Below, piece by piece: positions 26,078 through 34,819 of a stretch of DNA of 64,000 nucleotides; positions within the stretch are counted from its first letter, which is position 1; each line of letters opens with the position of its first letter. The notes beneath the pieces were generated by a model. It was not told where the DNA came from. It ran no database searches and saw only the letters and a program-made list of their open reading frames with translations. The position numbers were made by a program, and so were the translations under genes. Source of the stretch: Halococcus hamelinensis 100A6 (GTDB lineage Archaea > Halobacteriota > Halobacteria > Halobacteriales > Halococcaceae); assembly GCF_000336675.1 (NCBI RefSeq), contig NZ_AOMB01000041.1:34812-98811 (forward strand), given 5' to 3'.

Positions 26078-27442
26078 CTACTCGATCGGGTTCGTGCGTA
26101 CCACGGTCAGGTCCCTGTCGGGACCGATGCCGACGGCGTAGACGGGCGTATCGAGTTCGTCGCCGAGGTAGTCGAGATACGTCCGCGCGTTCTCGGGGAG
26201 CGCGTCGTAGCCGCTCGCGGCGACCGCCTCCCAGTCGGCGTCCGCCCAGCCCTCGAAGTCCTCGAGAACCGCCTCGCACTCGCTCCAGCGCTCGGTGGTC
26301 GCGGGCATCGTGTGCCGTTCCTCGCCGTCGAGGTCGTAGGCGTGGCCGACCTTCACTTCGTCGAGGCCCGCGAGGGTGTCGACGTGGTTGACCGCGAGGC
26401 CGGTGAAGCCGCTGGCGCGGGTCGCGTGGCGGAGCATCGGCATGTCGAGCCAGCCGACGCGGCGCGGCCGGCCCGTGACGGTGCCGTACTCGCCGCCCTC
26501 GTCGCGGATGTAGCTCGCGAGTTCTTCGACCTCGTCCGGCGCGTCGCCCTCGTAGCCGGGCGTGTCGCCCTCGACGCCAGCGAGTTCGGTCGGCATCGGG
26601 CCGCTCCCGACGCGCGTGAGGTAGGCCTTGACGACCCCGACGACCTCGCCGTCGCCGACGACGGACGGGCCGAGCCCCGTTCCCGTCGCGGCACCGCCCG
26701 CGGTGGGGTTCGAGGAGGTCACGTAGGGGTAGTTGCCGTGGTCGATGTCGATCAGCGTGCCCTGGGCCCCCTCGAACATCACCCGCCGGTCGTCGGCGAG
26801 GCGGTCGGCGAGGAACTCGCCGGCGTGGACGAGCATCCCCTCGGTTTCGAGGCGCTCGGCGTAGCCGTGGTACTCCTCGTAGAGGGCGTCGACGTCGAAC
26901 TCGTCGCCGACCTCGGCCCCGAAGACGTCCTCGGCGAGCGCGCGTTTCTGCGGGACGACGTACTCCAGTTTGTCCCGGAGGACGTCCGGGTCGACGAGGT
27001 CCCCGACGCGAAGCCCGCGCCGTCCCGCTTTGTCCTCGTAGGTCGGCCCGATGCCGCGACCGGTGGTGCCGACGACCTCGCCGCCCTCGTCCTTCGCCGT
27101 CTCCTCGATGCCGTCGAGAACGCGATGGTAGGGGAAGATCACGTGCGCGCGGCGGGCGACCCGAACGTCCGGGTCGAGGCCGCGCTCGCGGAGCGCGTCT
27201 ATCTCCTCGAACAGCGTGGCGGGGTTGACGACGCAGCCGTTGCCGAGCACGCCGGTCTTGCCGCGGACGACGCCGCTCGGCACGAGCGAGAGTTTGTAGG
27301 TCTCGCCCTCGTGGACGACGGTGTGGCCGGCGTTGTCGCCGCCCTGGTACCGACAGACGACGTCGACGTGCTCGCTCCAGCGGTCGACCATCCCGCCTTT
27401 GCCCTCGTCGCCGAGCTGTGCGCCGACGATGGTGACTGTCAT
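26078..27442 (-). CDS. purA: Adenylosuccinate synthetase
   Basis: 454 residues. GTP-dependent joining of IMP and aspartate in AMP synthesis. The P-loop GDEGKG is at 11-16 (IVGAQLGDEGKGGMVDRW); GGDNAGHTV, GRGIGPTYEDKAGRRGLRVGDL, FEGAQGTLIDIDHGNYPYVTSSN and PGYEGD also match the family. The ATG before TVTIVGAQLG is the conserved start, although the frame is open upstream. A TATA-like CATATAC and a dyad lie at 27565-27585. Confidence 0.96.
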   Translation of the reverse strand: MTVTIVGAQLGDEGKGGMVDRWSEHVDVVCRYQGGDNAGHTVVHEGETYKLSLVPSGVVRGKTGVLGNGCVVNPATLFEEIDALRERGLDPDVRVARRAHVIFPYHRVLDGIEETAKDEGGEVVGTTGRGIGPTYEDKAGRRGLRVGDLVDPDVLRDKLEYVVPQKRALAEDVFGAEVGDEFDVDALYEEYHGYAERLETEGMLVHAGEFLADRLADDRRVMFEGAQGTLIDIDHGNYPYVTSSNPTAGGAATGTGLGPSVVGDGEVVGVVKAYLTRVGSGPMPTELAGVEGDTPGYEGDAPDEVEELASYIRDEGGEYGTVTGRPRRVGWLDMPMLRHATRASGFTGLAVNHVDTLAGLDEVKVGHAYDLDGEERHTMPATTERWSECEAVLEDFEGWADADWEAVAASGYDALPENARTYLDYLGDELDTPVYAVGIGPDRDLTVVRTNPIE

Positions 27443-27563
27443 GTCCGAGAGTTCGCCGTTCGGGATAAACCGATTACGGTGTGTCGACGACCGTGCTCGT
27501 GGAAATCCGACCGTCGGGCGGCCCGTGTGCGGCCGCCGTGACGCGTTCGAGGCGGAGGCCAGA

Positions 27564-27585
27564 AAGTATATGGTATCTGCTACCA
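27564..27585 (-). promoter_or_regulatory. purA promoter with adjoining dyad
   Basis: Minus-strand CCATATACTTT is a probable TATA region for purA, leaving a leader of about 100 bases. Directly against it is the perfect dyad TGGTA-TCTGC-TACCA (27571-27585), placed where an operator would block or aid TBP/TFB. No factor is known. Confidence 0.4.
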
Positions 27586-27636
27586 AATCCGGACGAACGG
27601 AACGAGAGGTGGTACTGCCGGCGGGCGTGGCAGAAC

Positions 27637-27644
27637 CTTTAAAA
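27637..27644 (+). promoter_or_regulatory. TATA box of the winged-helix gene at 27671
   Basis: CTTTAAAA, about 27-34 bases before the ATG at 27671, predicting a transcript with almost no leader. Confidence 0.6.
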
Positions 27645-27670
27645 CCCTCTCTCACGAGTTAACAAGTGCC

Positions 27671-27970
27671 ATGATAGACAGACTCGAAAAAGAGGTCGAC
27701 ATGCTCGAACGCCACCTCCAGGTCCTGCGGATGGTGATCGAGAGCGAACCGATCGGCATCGTGAAGATGTCCAACGAGACCGGCTACCCGCATCACAAGG
27801 TGCGGTACTCGCTTCGCGTCCTCGAGGAGGAATCCCTGATAGAGCCCTCGAGCCAGGGCGCGATCACCACCGACCACACCGAGGAGTTCGTCGACGACCT
27901 CGACGGCAAGGTCGACGGGATCGTCGAGAAACTCGACGGCATGAAGATCGGCGCGGCGGCCGAGGCCTGA
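27671..27970 (+). CDS. Winged-helix transcriptional regulator, small haloarchaeal type
   Basis: 99 residues. A coiled start (LEKEVDMLERHLQVLRMVIESE) is followed by a winged helix: PIGIVKMSNETGYPHHKVRYSLRVLEEESLIEPSSQGAITTD. It ends in a second short coiled region. The fold suggests DNA binding as a dimer; the target is unknown. Its stop is one base from the convergent GNAT gene. Confidence 0.75.
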   Translation: MIDRLEKEVDMLERHLQVLRMVIESEPIGIVKMSNETGYPHHKVRYSLRVLEEESLIEPSSQGAITTDHTEEFVDDLDGKVDGIVEKLDGMKIGAAAEA

Positions 27971-27971
27971 C

Positions 27972-28547
27972 CTACTCCTTCTCGTTCGCTCGCCACTCCC
28001 GGCGAAGCAATCCATACATGAGCGTATCGCGGTACTCGCCGTCGACGAACCGAGCCTCGCGGCCGCGACCCTCCTGCGTGAAGCCGAGCGATTCGAGCAC
28101 GCCACGCGAGGCGGCGTTGTAGTCGAAGGCGTGGGCCGCGATGCTGTGGATGTCGTAGGTTCGAAAGAGGCTCTCGACCGCGAGCGCGACCGCTTCGGTC
28201 CCGTAGCCCTCACCGTGATGCTCCGGTGTGAGCCAGTAGGCCAGCATCGGGCGATCCCAGTCGACGTGGGTGGCGTTGACCACGCCGATGGGTGTGGTCT
28301 CGTCCTCCGCGGGATGGCCCGGCCCCGCTTCCTCGTCATCGAGACAGACGAGGAAGTTGGCGTGGTCGTCGCTCTCGATGAACTCCTCGAAGCCCTCCTC
28401 GACTTGGTGTTCGTTCTCGTGACCGACCACACCGAGCGGGTAGCGGATCGCGGGGTTGGCGTGGCCACGCTGGACGAACGCGCTGTCGTCGCGCTCGATC
28501 GTCCGGAGCGTGACCCGCTCGCCGGCCTCGACGCGTGCGCCTGGCAT
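27972..28547 (-). CDS. GNAT-family N-acetyltransferase
   Basis: 191 residues of the RimJ/RimL kind: RVTLRTIERDDSAFVQRGHANP, the acetyl-CoA loop region LTPEHHGEGYGTEAVALAVES, and YNAASRGVLESLGFTQEGRGREA. Likely acetylates a protein N-terminus or a small amine. An upstream in-frame ATG (28571) is possible; the ATG before PGARVEAGERVTLR fits the family start better. Confidence 0.85.
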   Translation of the reverse strand: MPGARVEAGERVTLRTIERDDSAFVQRGHANPAIRYPLGVVGHENEHQVEEGFEEFIESDDHANFLVCLDDEEAGPGHPAEDETTPIGVVNATHVDWDRPMLAYWLTPEHHGEGYGTEAVALAVESLFRTYDIHSIAAHAFDYNAASRGVLESLGFTQEGRGREARFVDGEYRDTLMYGLLRREWRANEKE

Positions 28548-28591
28548 GCACGAAGGTTCGAAACCCGACACATACGCGTTCCGAAACGTGG

Positions 28592-29305
28592 CTACGGCGA
28601 GTCGTCGAGCAGTGTGGTCGGGTCACAGACCGCCTCCTCGGGCGCTGGGTCGATCGAGACGGCGACATCGGCGACGGTGTCGGAGTCGGGGAACACGACG
28701 GTCGCATCGGTCAGGAGCGGCGCGACGAGACCGGCGGCGACGGTGCCCGCGAGCGCGAGCGGCGCGCGGACCGCGACCGTCCTTCCGGCATCCATTCCGA
28801 CGCGTTCGACGGCCCGTTCGGCCCCATCGAGCAGGTCGGCGTGGCTGAACGACGCGTCGGCGGTGAGCACGGGGTCGTCGGTAGCCACCGCGGACGGTGC
28901 GAGCGTCGGGTTCTGGCTCCAGACGTCGCGTTCGAAGTAGCGCGCGCCGGGGTCGTCGGGTTCGGCCCCGTAGGCGACCGGCGTGCTCCCGGGCGGGAGG
29001 TCGAATCGGTCGAGATCGTCGGTCGGCGCGACGACCGCTCGGAGGTCGTTCTCGTCCGACGGGTCGAAGCGAACCACCGCACCGAGCGACGCCGTAGCGA
29101 GGAACGCGAGTACGGCTTCGGGGGTGCGGCCGACGAGGCCGACGGTGTGGCCGGCCCGAACCCCGCACTGATGGAGGAGGTTGCTCACCTTCCAGGCGTT
29201 CGTGAGGAGACGATGGGTGTCGTACTCGCGGCCCGTTCGGTCGTCCCGGAGCGCGAGGCGGTCGTTCCGGCGCTCGCGTGCGAGGAGTCCGCGGAGGGTG
29301 TCCAT
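28592..29305 (-). CDS. Short AMP-binding (acyl-CoA synthetase-like) protein, probably degenerate
   Basis: 237 residues resembling only the N-terminal subdomain of acyl/acetyl-CoA synthetases (NAWKVSNLLHQCGVRAGHTVGLVG, PEAVLAFLATASLGAVVRFDP). The ATP signature (SGTTGxPK) and the C-terminal lid are not present, and the normal length is over 500. It therefore cannot work as a standard adenylating enzyme. It may be a regulatory or decayed paralogue. The ATG before DTLRGLLARERR was chosen. Confidence 0.65.
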   Translation of the reverse strand: MDTLRGLLARERRNDRLALRDDRTGREYDTHRLLTNAWKVSNLLHQCGVRAGHTVGLVGRTPEAVLAFLATASLGAVVRFDPSDENDLRAVVAPTDDLDRFDLPPGSTPVAYGAEPDDPGARYFERDVWSQNPTLAPSAVATDDPVLTADASFSHADLLDGAERAVERVGMDAGRTVAVRAPLALAGTVAAGLVAPLLTDATVVFPDSDTVADVAVSIDPAPEEAVCDPTTLLDDSP

Positions 29306-29685
29306 GACCGACGGTTCGAGCGGCCCGCTCAAAGTCCCGCCGACCCGGGACGGTCGGTGGGTGCGGTTGGCGCGCGGCCTGCGCGCCGTCCGGCGGGTGG
29401 CGCGCAACGCCCGTGCGAGGGAGTCGGCTGGGGAGGTCCGTGGCGCGGGGCGGAGGCGGTGCGGCGAGCAGTCGGTCCTCGTTCGGTCCGTCATTCGGCT
29501 CTCGATCGGTCCGTTGTCCGGCTCTCGGTCGGTGTTTCCGTAACACGGCGATCCGACCCCGAATCCCCGGCGGAACTGCAAAGCGGTCCCTCACTACACA
29601 CGGGACGCGATCGACCGCCGGTCGGGAACCAGGAAACCACGAAATCACGGGGCCACGAAGCGGTTCACTCGTCCCGAAAGTCGGG
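29306..29685. other. Intergenic region with a short tandem repeat
   Basis: Gap of 380 bases between the AMP-binding-like gene and a site-2 protease gene, both minus strand. No convincing gene. It carries a two-copy 23-base repeat at 29483-29505 and 29506-29528 (TCGGTCCG, variable 4 bases, CGGCTCTCG). The remainder is likely the promoter of the AMP-binding-like gene and the 3' region of the protease gene. Confidence 0.5.
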
Positions 29686-30804
29686 TCAGGGGATGAACTC
29701 GAACGGGACGGGCGTGAAACAGAGCACGCCGAGCGCGAAGGTGACGAACCCGAGGAGGAGCCGTTTGCCGTCGAGCGCCTCGTCGTATATCGGGGTCGTG
29801 GGACCCGCGTAGGCGAAGCCCATCGTGAACACCCCCCAGAACATCCAGAGGAAGACCGCGTTGAACGCGGCGTCCTGGACGTAGTAGAGGTAGGCCGCGA
29901 GGCCGAACAGCGCGGCGGGCACAAGCGCGCCGATGGTGGCCTGGCGCTTACCCAGCATCGCGCGCACGAGGTGGCCGCCGTCGAGCTGTCCCACCGGGAT
30001 CAGGTTGAGGAAGGTCACGAACATCCCGACCCAGCCCGCGAACACGACGGGGTTCACCGTCTCCCGCCCCGGATAGTCGAGCGGCTGGCCGACGAGGTCG
30101 GCGAGGCCGCGGATCAACACCGGATAGTGGAACTCGATCGGGAAGCCGGGGTCGGCGACCGGCGGGAGGAACAGGCCCACGACGGTGACGAGACAGGCCA
30201 CCACGAGCCCCGCGAGCGGGCCCGCGACCCCGATGTCGAACAGGGTTTTCCGGTCGGGCATCCGACCGCGCATTCGGATCACCGCCCCCATCGTCCCGAT
30301 GACGTTGGGCAGCGGGATGAAGTACGGGAGGCTAGCGTCGACGCCGTGATATCGGCTCAGGGCGTAGTGGCCGAGTTCGTGGACCCCGAGCACGCCGAGG
30401 ACGGCGACCGCGAACGGCCAACCGGCCAGGATGTCGAGCGGGCCGTCGACCGCGACGCCGTACCACTGGCTCCCGGCGTAGAGCGTCGAGACGACCGTGA
30501 GCCCCGCGAACAGCAGATTGGTCCACGGAACGCCGTCGAGCCCCGTCGAGTGCGGGGTGGCGACGAGGACGTGGCGCTGCCGGGAGAGTTCGACCCCGGT
30601 GAACGGGTCGCGCTCGGTGTACGTGTCGGTCGTGAGCCGTACCTCGTAACCCCGGTCGCGGAACACCGGCCAGAGTCGGCGTTCGAGGCGGTCGCCGGGA
30701 ACCAGCGCCCGACCGTAGTACCGGAGCTGGTCGCCGTCGACCCGGCGCTGGCTGACGCGAAACAGCCCGGCGAACGCTTCGGCCGGCGGACCGCGTTCGT
30801 CCAT
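29686..30804 (-). CDS. Site-2 protease-type membrane metalloprotease (M50)
   Basis: 372 residues. An acidic soluble N-terminal part of about 90 residues precedes six or seven membrane helices. The zinc motif is HELGH (142-146) and the third ligand lies in NLIPVGQLDGGHLVRA. Intramembrane proteases of this kind cleave membrane-bound regulators. The extra sequence YFIPLPNVIGTMGAVIRMRG is the usual re-entrant loop. No candidate substrate is adjacent. Confidence 0.88.
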   Translation of the reverse strand: MDERGPPAEAFAGLFRVSQRRVDGDQLRYYGRALVPGDRLERRLWPVFRDRGYEVRLTTDTYTERDPFTGVELSRQRHVLVATPHSTGLDGVPWTNLLFAGLTVVSTLYAGSQWYGVAVDGPLDILAGWPFAVAVLGVLGVHELGHYALSRYHGVDASLPYFIPLPNVIGTMGAVIRMRGRMPDRKTLFDIGVAGPLAGLVVACLVTVVGLFLPPVADPGFPIEFHYPVLIRGLADLVGQPLDYPGRETVNPVVFAGWVGMFVTFLNLIPVGQLDGGHLVRAMLGKRQATIGALVPAALFGLAAYLYYVQDAAFNAVFLWMFWGVFTMGFAYAGPTTPIYDEALDGKRLLLGFVTFALGVLCFTPVPFEFIP

Positions 30805-31012
30805 TGTCGAAGCTATGTGAGGGTTCGGTATAAACGTACAGACCCGCTCCGGTAGCCGACGTCAGCGGGAACCGATGCGGGTGTAAACAGGTTGGGACAG
30901 CCGTGGGAACTCCACCGAACGATGGGACGCGGTGGGGAGGGCGGTTGGACCGCGGGATTGCGACCGGCGGGATGACGGGCCGGTCGCGGCGGGACGGATG
31001 GACGCCGGCGAT

Positions 31013-31258
31013 TCAGGCCGGCGCGACGCGCCACGTCGTCGCGCTGGTGTACGACCACTTCTCGATCTCGAGGGTGGTCGCCGAATCCGTGAGCTTACAC
31101 ATCAACGCGCCGATCTCCTTCGGCGAGAGGCCGACCTCGTCCGCGATGAACTTGCTCTTGAAGTAGAGCTCGCCGTCGGCCGCGTTGCGTTCGAGGTACG
31201 CTTCGAGTCGCTGTTCTTTCGTGGTCGAGTCGACCCCGGAGGGCTGTGTCGTGCTCAT
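31013..31258 (-). CDS. Small winged-helix protein (DUF7123-like)
   Basis: 81 residues: EQRLEAYLERNAADGELYFKSKFIADEVGLSPKEIGALMCKL, then a wing SATTLEIEKWSYTSATTWRV. This is a conserved haloarchaeal small HTH family without known function. The ATG before STTQPSGVDS is chosen because TATA GTATAATAC (31291-31299, minus strand) lies about 33 bases upstream. Confidence 0.75.
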   Translation of the reverse strand: MSTTQPSGVDSTTKEQRLEAYLERNAADGELYFKSKFIADEVGLSPKEIGALMCKLTDSATTLEIEKWSYTSATTWRVAPA

Positions 31259-31290
31259 TGTGGCGTCCACTTGCATCCAGGCCGTACCAT

Positions 31291-31443
31291 GTATTATACC
31301 CGACAGATGCTTCGGGTTGCTTCGGGTCCCTTCAGCCACAAAATCGAACGTGGAGTGATTTCACGACGCTTCGAGAAACCGTTAGACGTTTTATCAAGCC
31401 TACAGAGCTATTTGATCGGCTATCCATCCGTGATAAAATCACG
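31291..31443 (-). promoter_or_regulatory. AT-rich regulatory region with two dyads
   Basis: Clearly more AT-rich than its surroundings. It holds the TATA box GTATAATAC (31291-31299, minus strand) for the small winged-helix gene and, upstream of it, two perfect dyads: GTGA-TT-TCAC (31355-31364) and CGTGAT-AAA-ATCACG (31429-31443). They share the half-site GTGA and are about 76 bases apart. They could be sites for a homodimeric regulator. Confidence 0.45.
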
Positions 31444-31530
31444 CGGGTAGCGAGCGCTCGTCGAGCGGGAGATCGGGCGTTTTCCGGCAAAATTTTCTCG
31501 TTCCGGCTCGGGTCGAGGGTCCGCCGCGGT

Positions 31531-32352
31531 TCACGCGCGTTCGTGGACCCAGAACTCCCCGTCGGTCGTGCGCTCCTTTTTGAAGATCGGAACCTCGGCT
31601 TTCAGCCGGTCGATGCCGTCCTCGACCGTTCGAAAGGCCTCGCGCCGGTGGCCGGCGAGCACCACCACGAAGACGATGTCCTCGCCTGCCTCGATCAGTC
31701 CCGTTCGATGGTGCATCAGCACCCGGTGGACGCCGTCGCGGGACTCCAGCTCCTCGGCGATCGCCGCCATCTTTCGGTCGGCCACGCCTTCGTAGGTCTC
31801 GAATTCGAGGGCTTCGGTCGGTGCGTCATCCGCCGAGTCCTTCGCCCGGACCCGACCCGTGAACGTCGCGATCGCGCCCGCTCGGTCGGCATCGGGGTCG
31901 GTTTTCACCGCCTCGACCAGCGAGTCGAGCGTGACGTACGGTTCGAGTTCGTCGACCGTCGTCGAGACCGCGTCGAGGTCGATCCCGTCGGCCTCGGGAG
32001 CCGTCGCGATGGTCGGCCCGGCGTGGTCGCGGTCCCCGAGAACCACCGCGGGGAGGTCCCGACCCGAGAACCCCTCGATGACCGCGTAGTCGTGGTCGGG
32101 AACGAGGTCGTCGAGGAGCGCTGAGAGGGGACGGTGGTCGCCGGTGGCGAACCAGCCGTCGTCGCTCACGCCGTAGGTCGCGCTCGCCCCTGCCGCGCGG
32201 TGGCGCGCCGTGTCCTTCCCCTGGGTATCGATATCGGGGGCGTGGTCGAGGTGTTTCACCGTGGCGACGCGCCCGTCGAGGCGGGGGAGGAGCCGTTCGA
32301 CCAGCGTCGTCTTGCCCGCGTCCGAGGGCCCGACGACGGCGAAGACCTTCAT
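31531..32352 (-). CDS. moaE: MobB-MoaE fusion, molybdopterin synthase large subunit
   Basis: 273 residues. Residues 1-130 are a MobB-type P-loop protein (VVGPSDAGKTTLVERLL, P-loop 8-16; KHLDHAPDIDTQGKDTARHRAAGA). From about 140 to the end is MoaE (AIATFTGRVRAK, EFETYEGVADRKMAAIAEE, HHRTGLIEAGEDIVFVVVLAGHRREAF, FKKERTTDGEFWVHER). MoaE transfers sulfur from thiocarboxylated MoaD (SAMP1 in Haloferax) to cyclic pyranopterin. This fusion is seen in other haloarchaea. Two MoeA genes lie at 38208-41368. Confidence 0.9.
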   Translation of the reverse strand: MKVFAVVGPSDAGKTTLVERLLPRLDGRVATVKHLDHAPDIDTQGKDTARHRAAGASATYGVSDDGWFATGDHRPLSALLDDLVPDHDYAVIEGFSGRDLPAVVLGDRDHAGPTIATAPEADGIDLDAVSTTVDELEPYVTLDSLVEAVKTDPDADRAGAIATFTGRVRAKDSADDAPTEALEFETYEGVADRKMAAIAEELESRDGVHRVLMHHRTGLIEAGEDIVFVVVLAGHRREAFRTVEDGIDRLKAEVPIFKKERTTDGEFWVHERA

Positions 32353-32433
32353 GCCGACGGGAGGGTCGGCCGTCGCTTGTACCCTTCGGCGGGGTTGACA
32401 ATCCTTATGGGCGCGTCCGGGCAACCGGAGCCA

Positions 32434-33150
32434 ATGAAAATCGTTCTCTCCCTCGGCGGCAGCGTGCTCGCGCCCCGGGACCCGGAGCGCGTCGGTGCAC
32501 ACGCCGAAGTCATCGAGGACCTCGTGAACGAAGGTCACTCCGTGGGGGTCGTCGTCGGCGGCGGCACCATCGCCCGCGAGTACATCCACACCGCACGCGC
32601 GCTCGGCGCGAACGAGATCGAACTCGACCAGTTGGGTATCGACACCACTCGGGTCAACGCCCGGCTCCTGATCGCGGCGCTCTCGGAACGCGCGGTGACC
32701 AGCCCCGCGACCGACTACGAGACCGCAGGCGAGGCGCTCCGGCGCGACGAGGTCGCCGTCATGGGCGGGATCGCACCGGGTCAGACCACCGACGCCGTGA
32801 GCGCCGCGCTCGCCGAGTACGCCAACGCCGACCTGCTGGTCTACGCGACGAGCGTCCCCGGCGTCTACAGCGCCGACCCCGCGGCGGACGACGACGCCCA
32901 CCGCTTCGAGGAGCTCTCGGCGACCGAACTCGTCGACGTGATCGCGGACATCGAGATGACCGCCGGCGCGTCGGCCCCCGTCGACCTCCTCGCGGCGAAG
33001 ATAATCGAGCGCTCGGGCGTCCGAACGGTGGTCCTCGACGGCACCGACCCCGCACGCGTCGCGCGCGTCGTCACCTCGGGCGACCACGACGGCACCGACA
33101 TCGTGCCCGAGGGCAGCGACGAACCCACCTACTGGGCGATGAATGACTGA
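32434..33150 (+). CDS. pyrH: UMP kinase (archaeal PyrH)
   Basis: 238-residue amino-acid-kinase-fold enzyme making UDP from UMP. Seen: KIVLSLGGSVLAP at the start, VGVVVGGGTIAREYI, DQLGIDTTRVNARLLIAAL, GGIAPGQTTDAVSA and ATSVPGVYSADP. Archaeal PyrH length. TATA-like TTATGG precedes the ATG. It overlaps lysS by eight bases, so the two form one operon. Confidence 0.94.
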   Translation: MKIVLSLGGSVLAPRDPERVGAHAEVIEDLVNEGHSVGVVVGGGTIAREYIHTARALGANEIELDQLGIDTTRVNARLLIAALSERAVTSPATDYETAGEALRRDEVAVMGGIAPGQTTDAVSAALAEYANADLLVYATSVPGVYSADPAADDDAHRFEELSATELVDVIADIEMTAGASAPVDLLAAKIIERSGVRTVVLDGTDPARVARVVTSGDHDGTDIVPEGSDEPTYWAMND

Positions 33151-34768
33151 CGACGACCCCTACATCCTGGGCGGGCCACAGCCCCACGACTTCTGGGCCG
33201 AATCGGTCGCGGAGCGGGTACTCGAACGCGAACCCGAGGACCCCATCGTGATCAAGGGCGGGATCTCGCCGTCTGGCGTGCCCCACCTCGGCAACATGAA
33301 CGAGGTCCTCCGTGGGTACTTCGTCGCCGAGGCACTTCGTGGGCGGGGACGAACAGTCAAGCAGGTCTTCACCGCCGACGACCGCGACCCGCTGCGAAAG
33401 CTGCCCCGCAAACTCGCCGACCTCGATGGGAACATCGTGGGCCTCGGCGACGTCGACGCCGGCGCGCTCGGGCGCAATCTCGGGAAACCCTACACCGCGA
33501 TCCCCGACCCGTTCGGCTGCTGTGACTCCTACGGGGAACACTTCTCGAACCTGATCGAACGCAGCGCCGACGCGCTCGGGATCGACGTCGAGATGGTCTC
33601 GAACACCGAACGCTACGAATCCGGCGCGTTCGAGGAGGTGACACGAACCCTGCTCGAAGGTCGTGAGGAAGCGAGGAACGTGCTCGCGAACTACCAGGAC
33701 AAGGTCGACGACGACTACGTCCCCTTCCGCCCGATCTGTGCCGAGTGCGGGCACGTCACCGAGACGAACGCCGTCACGAGCGTCGACCTCGATGCCGGCA
33801 CCGTGGAGTACGTCTGTGGCGACATCGAGGCCGGCGGGCAGGTCATCGAGGGCTGTGGGCACGAGGGCACCGCCACCTTCCGGGAGGGCAAACTCCCGTG
33901 GCGCTTCGAGTGGCCCGCCCAGTGGCAGGTGCTGGGGGTGGACTTCGAGCCGTTCGGCAAGGACCACGCCGAGGGCTCGTGGCCGAGCGGGGTCGACATC
34001 TCCCGGAACGTGCTGGGGGACGAACCACCGCTCGGGATGGCCTACGAGTGGTTCACGCTCGATGGCGAGCCCTTCTCCTCCTCCGCGGGGCACGTCATCA
34101 TGGTCCAGGACGTCCTCGAGTTCCTCGAACCCGAGGTACTCAGGTACTTCTTCACGAAGGACCCGAGCCGGGCGCGGGACTTCTCGGTCGAGCGCGCGGA
34201 CCAGCTCGTAGACGAGTTCGACGCGTTCGAGCGGACGTATTTCGAGGATGATGACGAACGAACCGCCGCCGCGTACCCGCCGGTCGCCGCGACCGTCGAC
34301 GAACACCCGATCCGGCTCCCGTACACGTTCGCCGCCGTGCTCGGGATGACCGACGACGGCGACCTCCGCGAGGCGATGGCGCGCCGCGAGAACCACATCC
34401 CGGACGAGGCCACGGAGGGAGACGTCGCGGCGGCGCTCTCGCGCGTCGAGTACGCCCGTACCTGGGCCGAACGGACCGACAACGCCTACAACTACCGCCT
34501 CGCGACCGACCTCCCGCCGGTCGAATTCGACGAGAACACCGAGGCGGCGCTCGACGACCTCGCGGGGGTCGTGGAGGCGGGTCGCGACGGCGAGGCGATC
34601 CAGAGCGAGATCTTCGAGACCGCCCGGAGCCACGATATGGACCCCGGCGACCTGTTCACGGCGGGCTATCGGCTCTTCTTCGACACCGAGCAGGGACCGA
34701 AACTCGGGCCGTTCCTCGCCGAACTCGACCGAGCGTTCGTGGTTCGGCGGCTCCGGCGCGAAGGCTGA
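33143..34768 (+). CDS. lysS: Class I lysyl-tRNA synthetase
   Basis: 541 residues. The archaeal class I enzyme, unrelated to class II LysRS. HIGH motif SGVPHLGN (43-50), KMSKS-type motif EPFSSSAGHVI, and a zinc ribbon CAECGHVTE...YVCGDIEAGGQVIEGCGHEG in the connecting domain. The C-terminal helical anticodon domain is complete. Coupled to pyrH upstream (8-base overlap). Confidence 0.95.
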   Translation: MTDDDPYILGGPQPHDFWAESVAERVLEREPEDPIVIKGGISPSGVPHLGNMNEVLRGYFVAEALRGRGRTVKQVFTADDRDPLRKLPRKLADLDGNIVGLGDVDAGALGRNLGKPYTAIPDPFGCCDSYGEHFSNLIERSADALGIDVEMVSNTERYESGAFEEVTRTLLEGREEARNVLANYQDKVDDDYVPFRPICAECGHVTETNAVTSVDLDAGTVEYVCGDIEAGGQVIEGCGHEGTATFREGKLPWRFEWPAQWQVLGVDFEPFGKDHAEGSWPSGVDISRNVLGDEPPLGMAYEWFTLDGEPFSSSAGHVIMVQDVLEFLEPEVLRYFFTKDPSRARDFSVERADQLVDEFDAFERTYFEDDDERTAAAYPPVAATVDEHPIRLPYTFAAVLGMTDDGDLREAMARRENHIPDEATEGDVAAALSRVEYARTWAERTDNAYNYRLATDLPPVEFDENTEAALDDLAGVVEAGRDGEAIQSEIFETARSHDMDPGDLFTAGYRLFFDTEQGPKLGPFLAELDRAFVVRRLRREG

Positions 34769-34819
34769 GTGGCGGCCGGGAACCAAACCCTCATGCCCGA
34801 CGATTCCTGAGAGTGGCCA

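Noticed and set aside
27443-27655. N-terminal extension of purA by 71 codons
   Set aside because: It crosses the promoters and dyad and is not related to the conserved PurA start.
30805-31012. A possible small gene between the site-2 protease gene and the winged-helix gene
   Set aside because: The frames there lack conserved or membrane features and start within promoter-like sequence.
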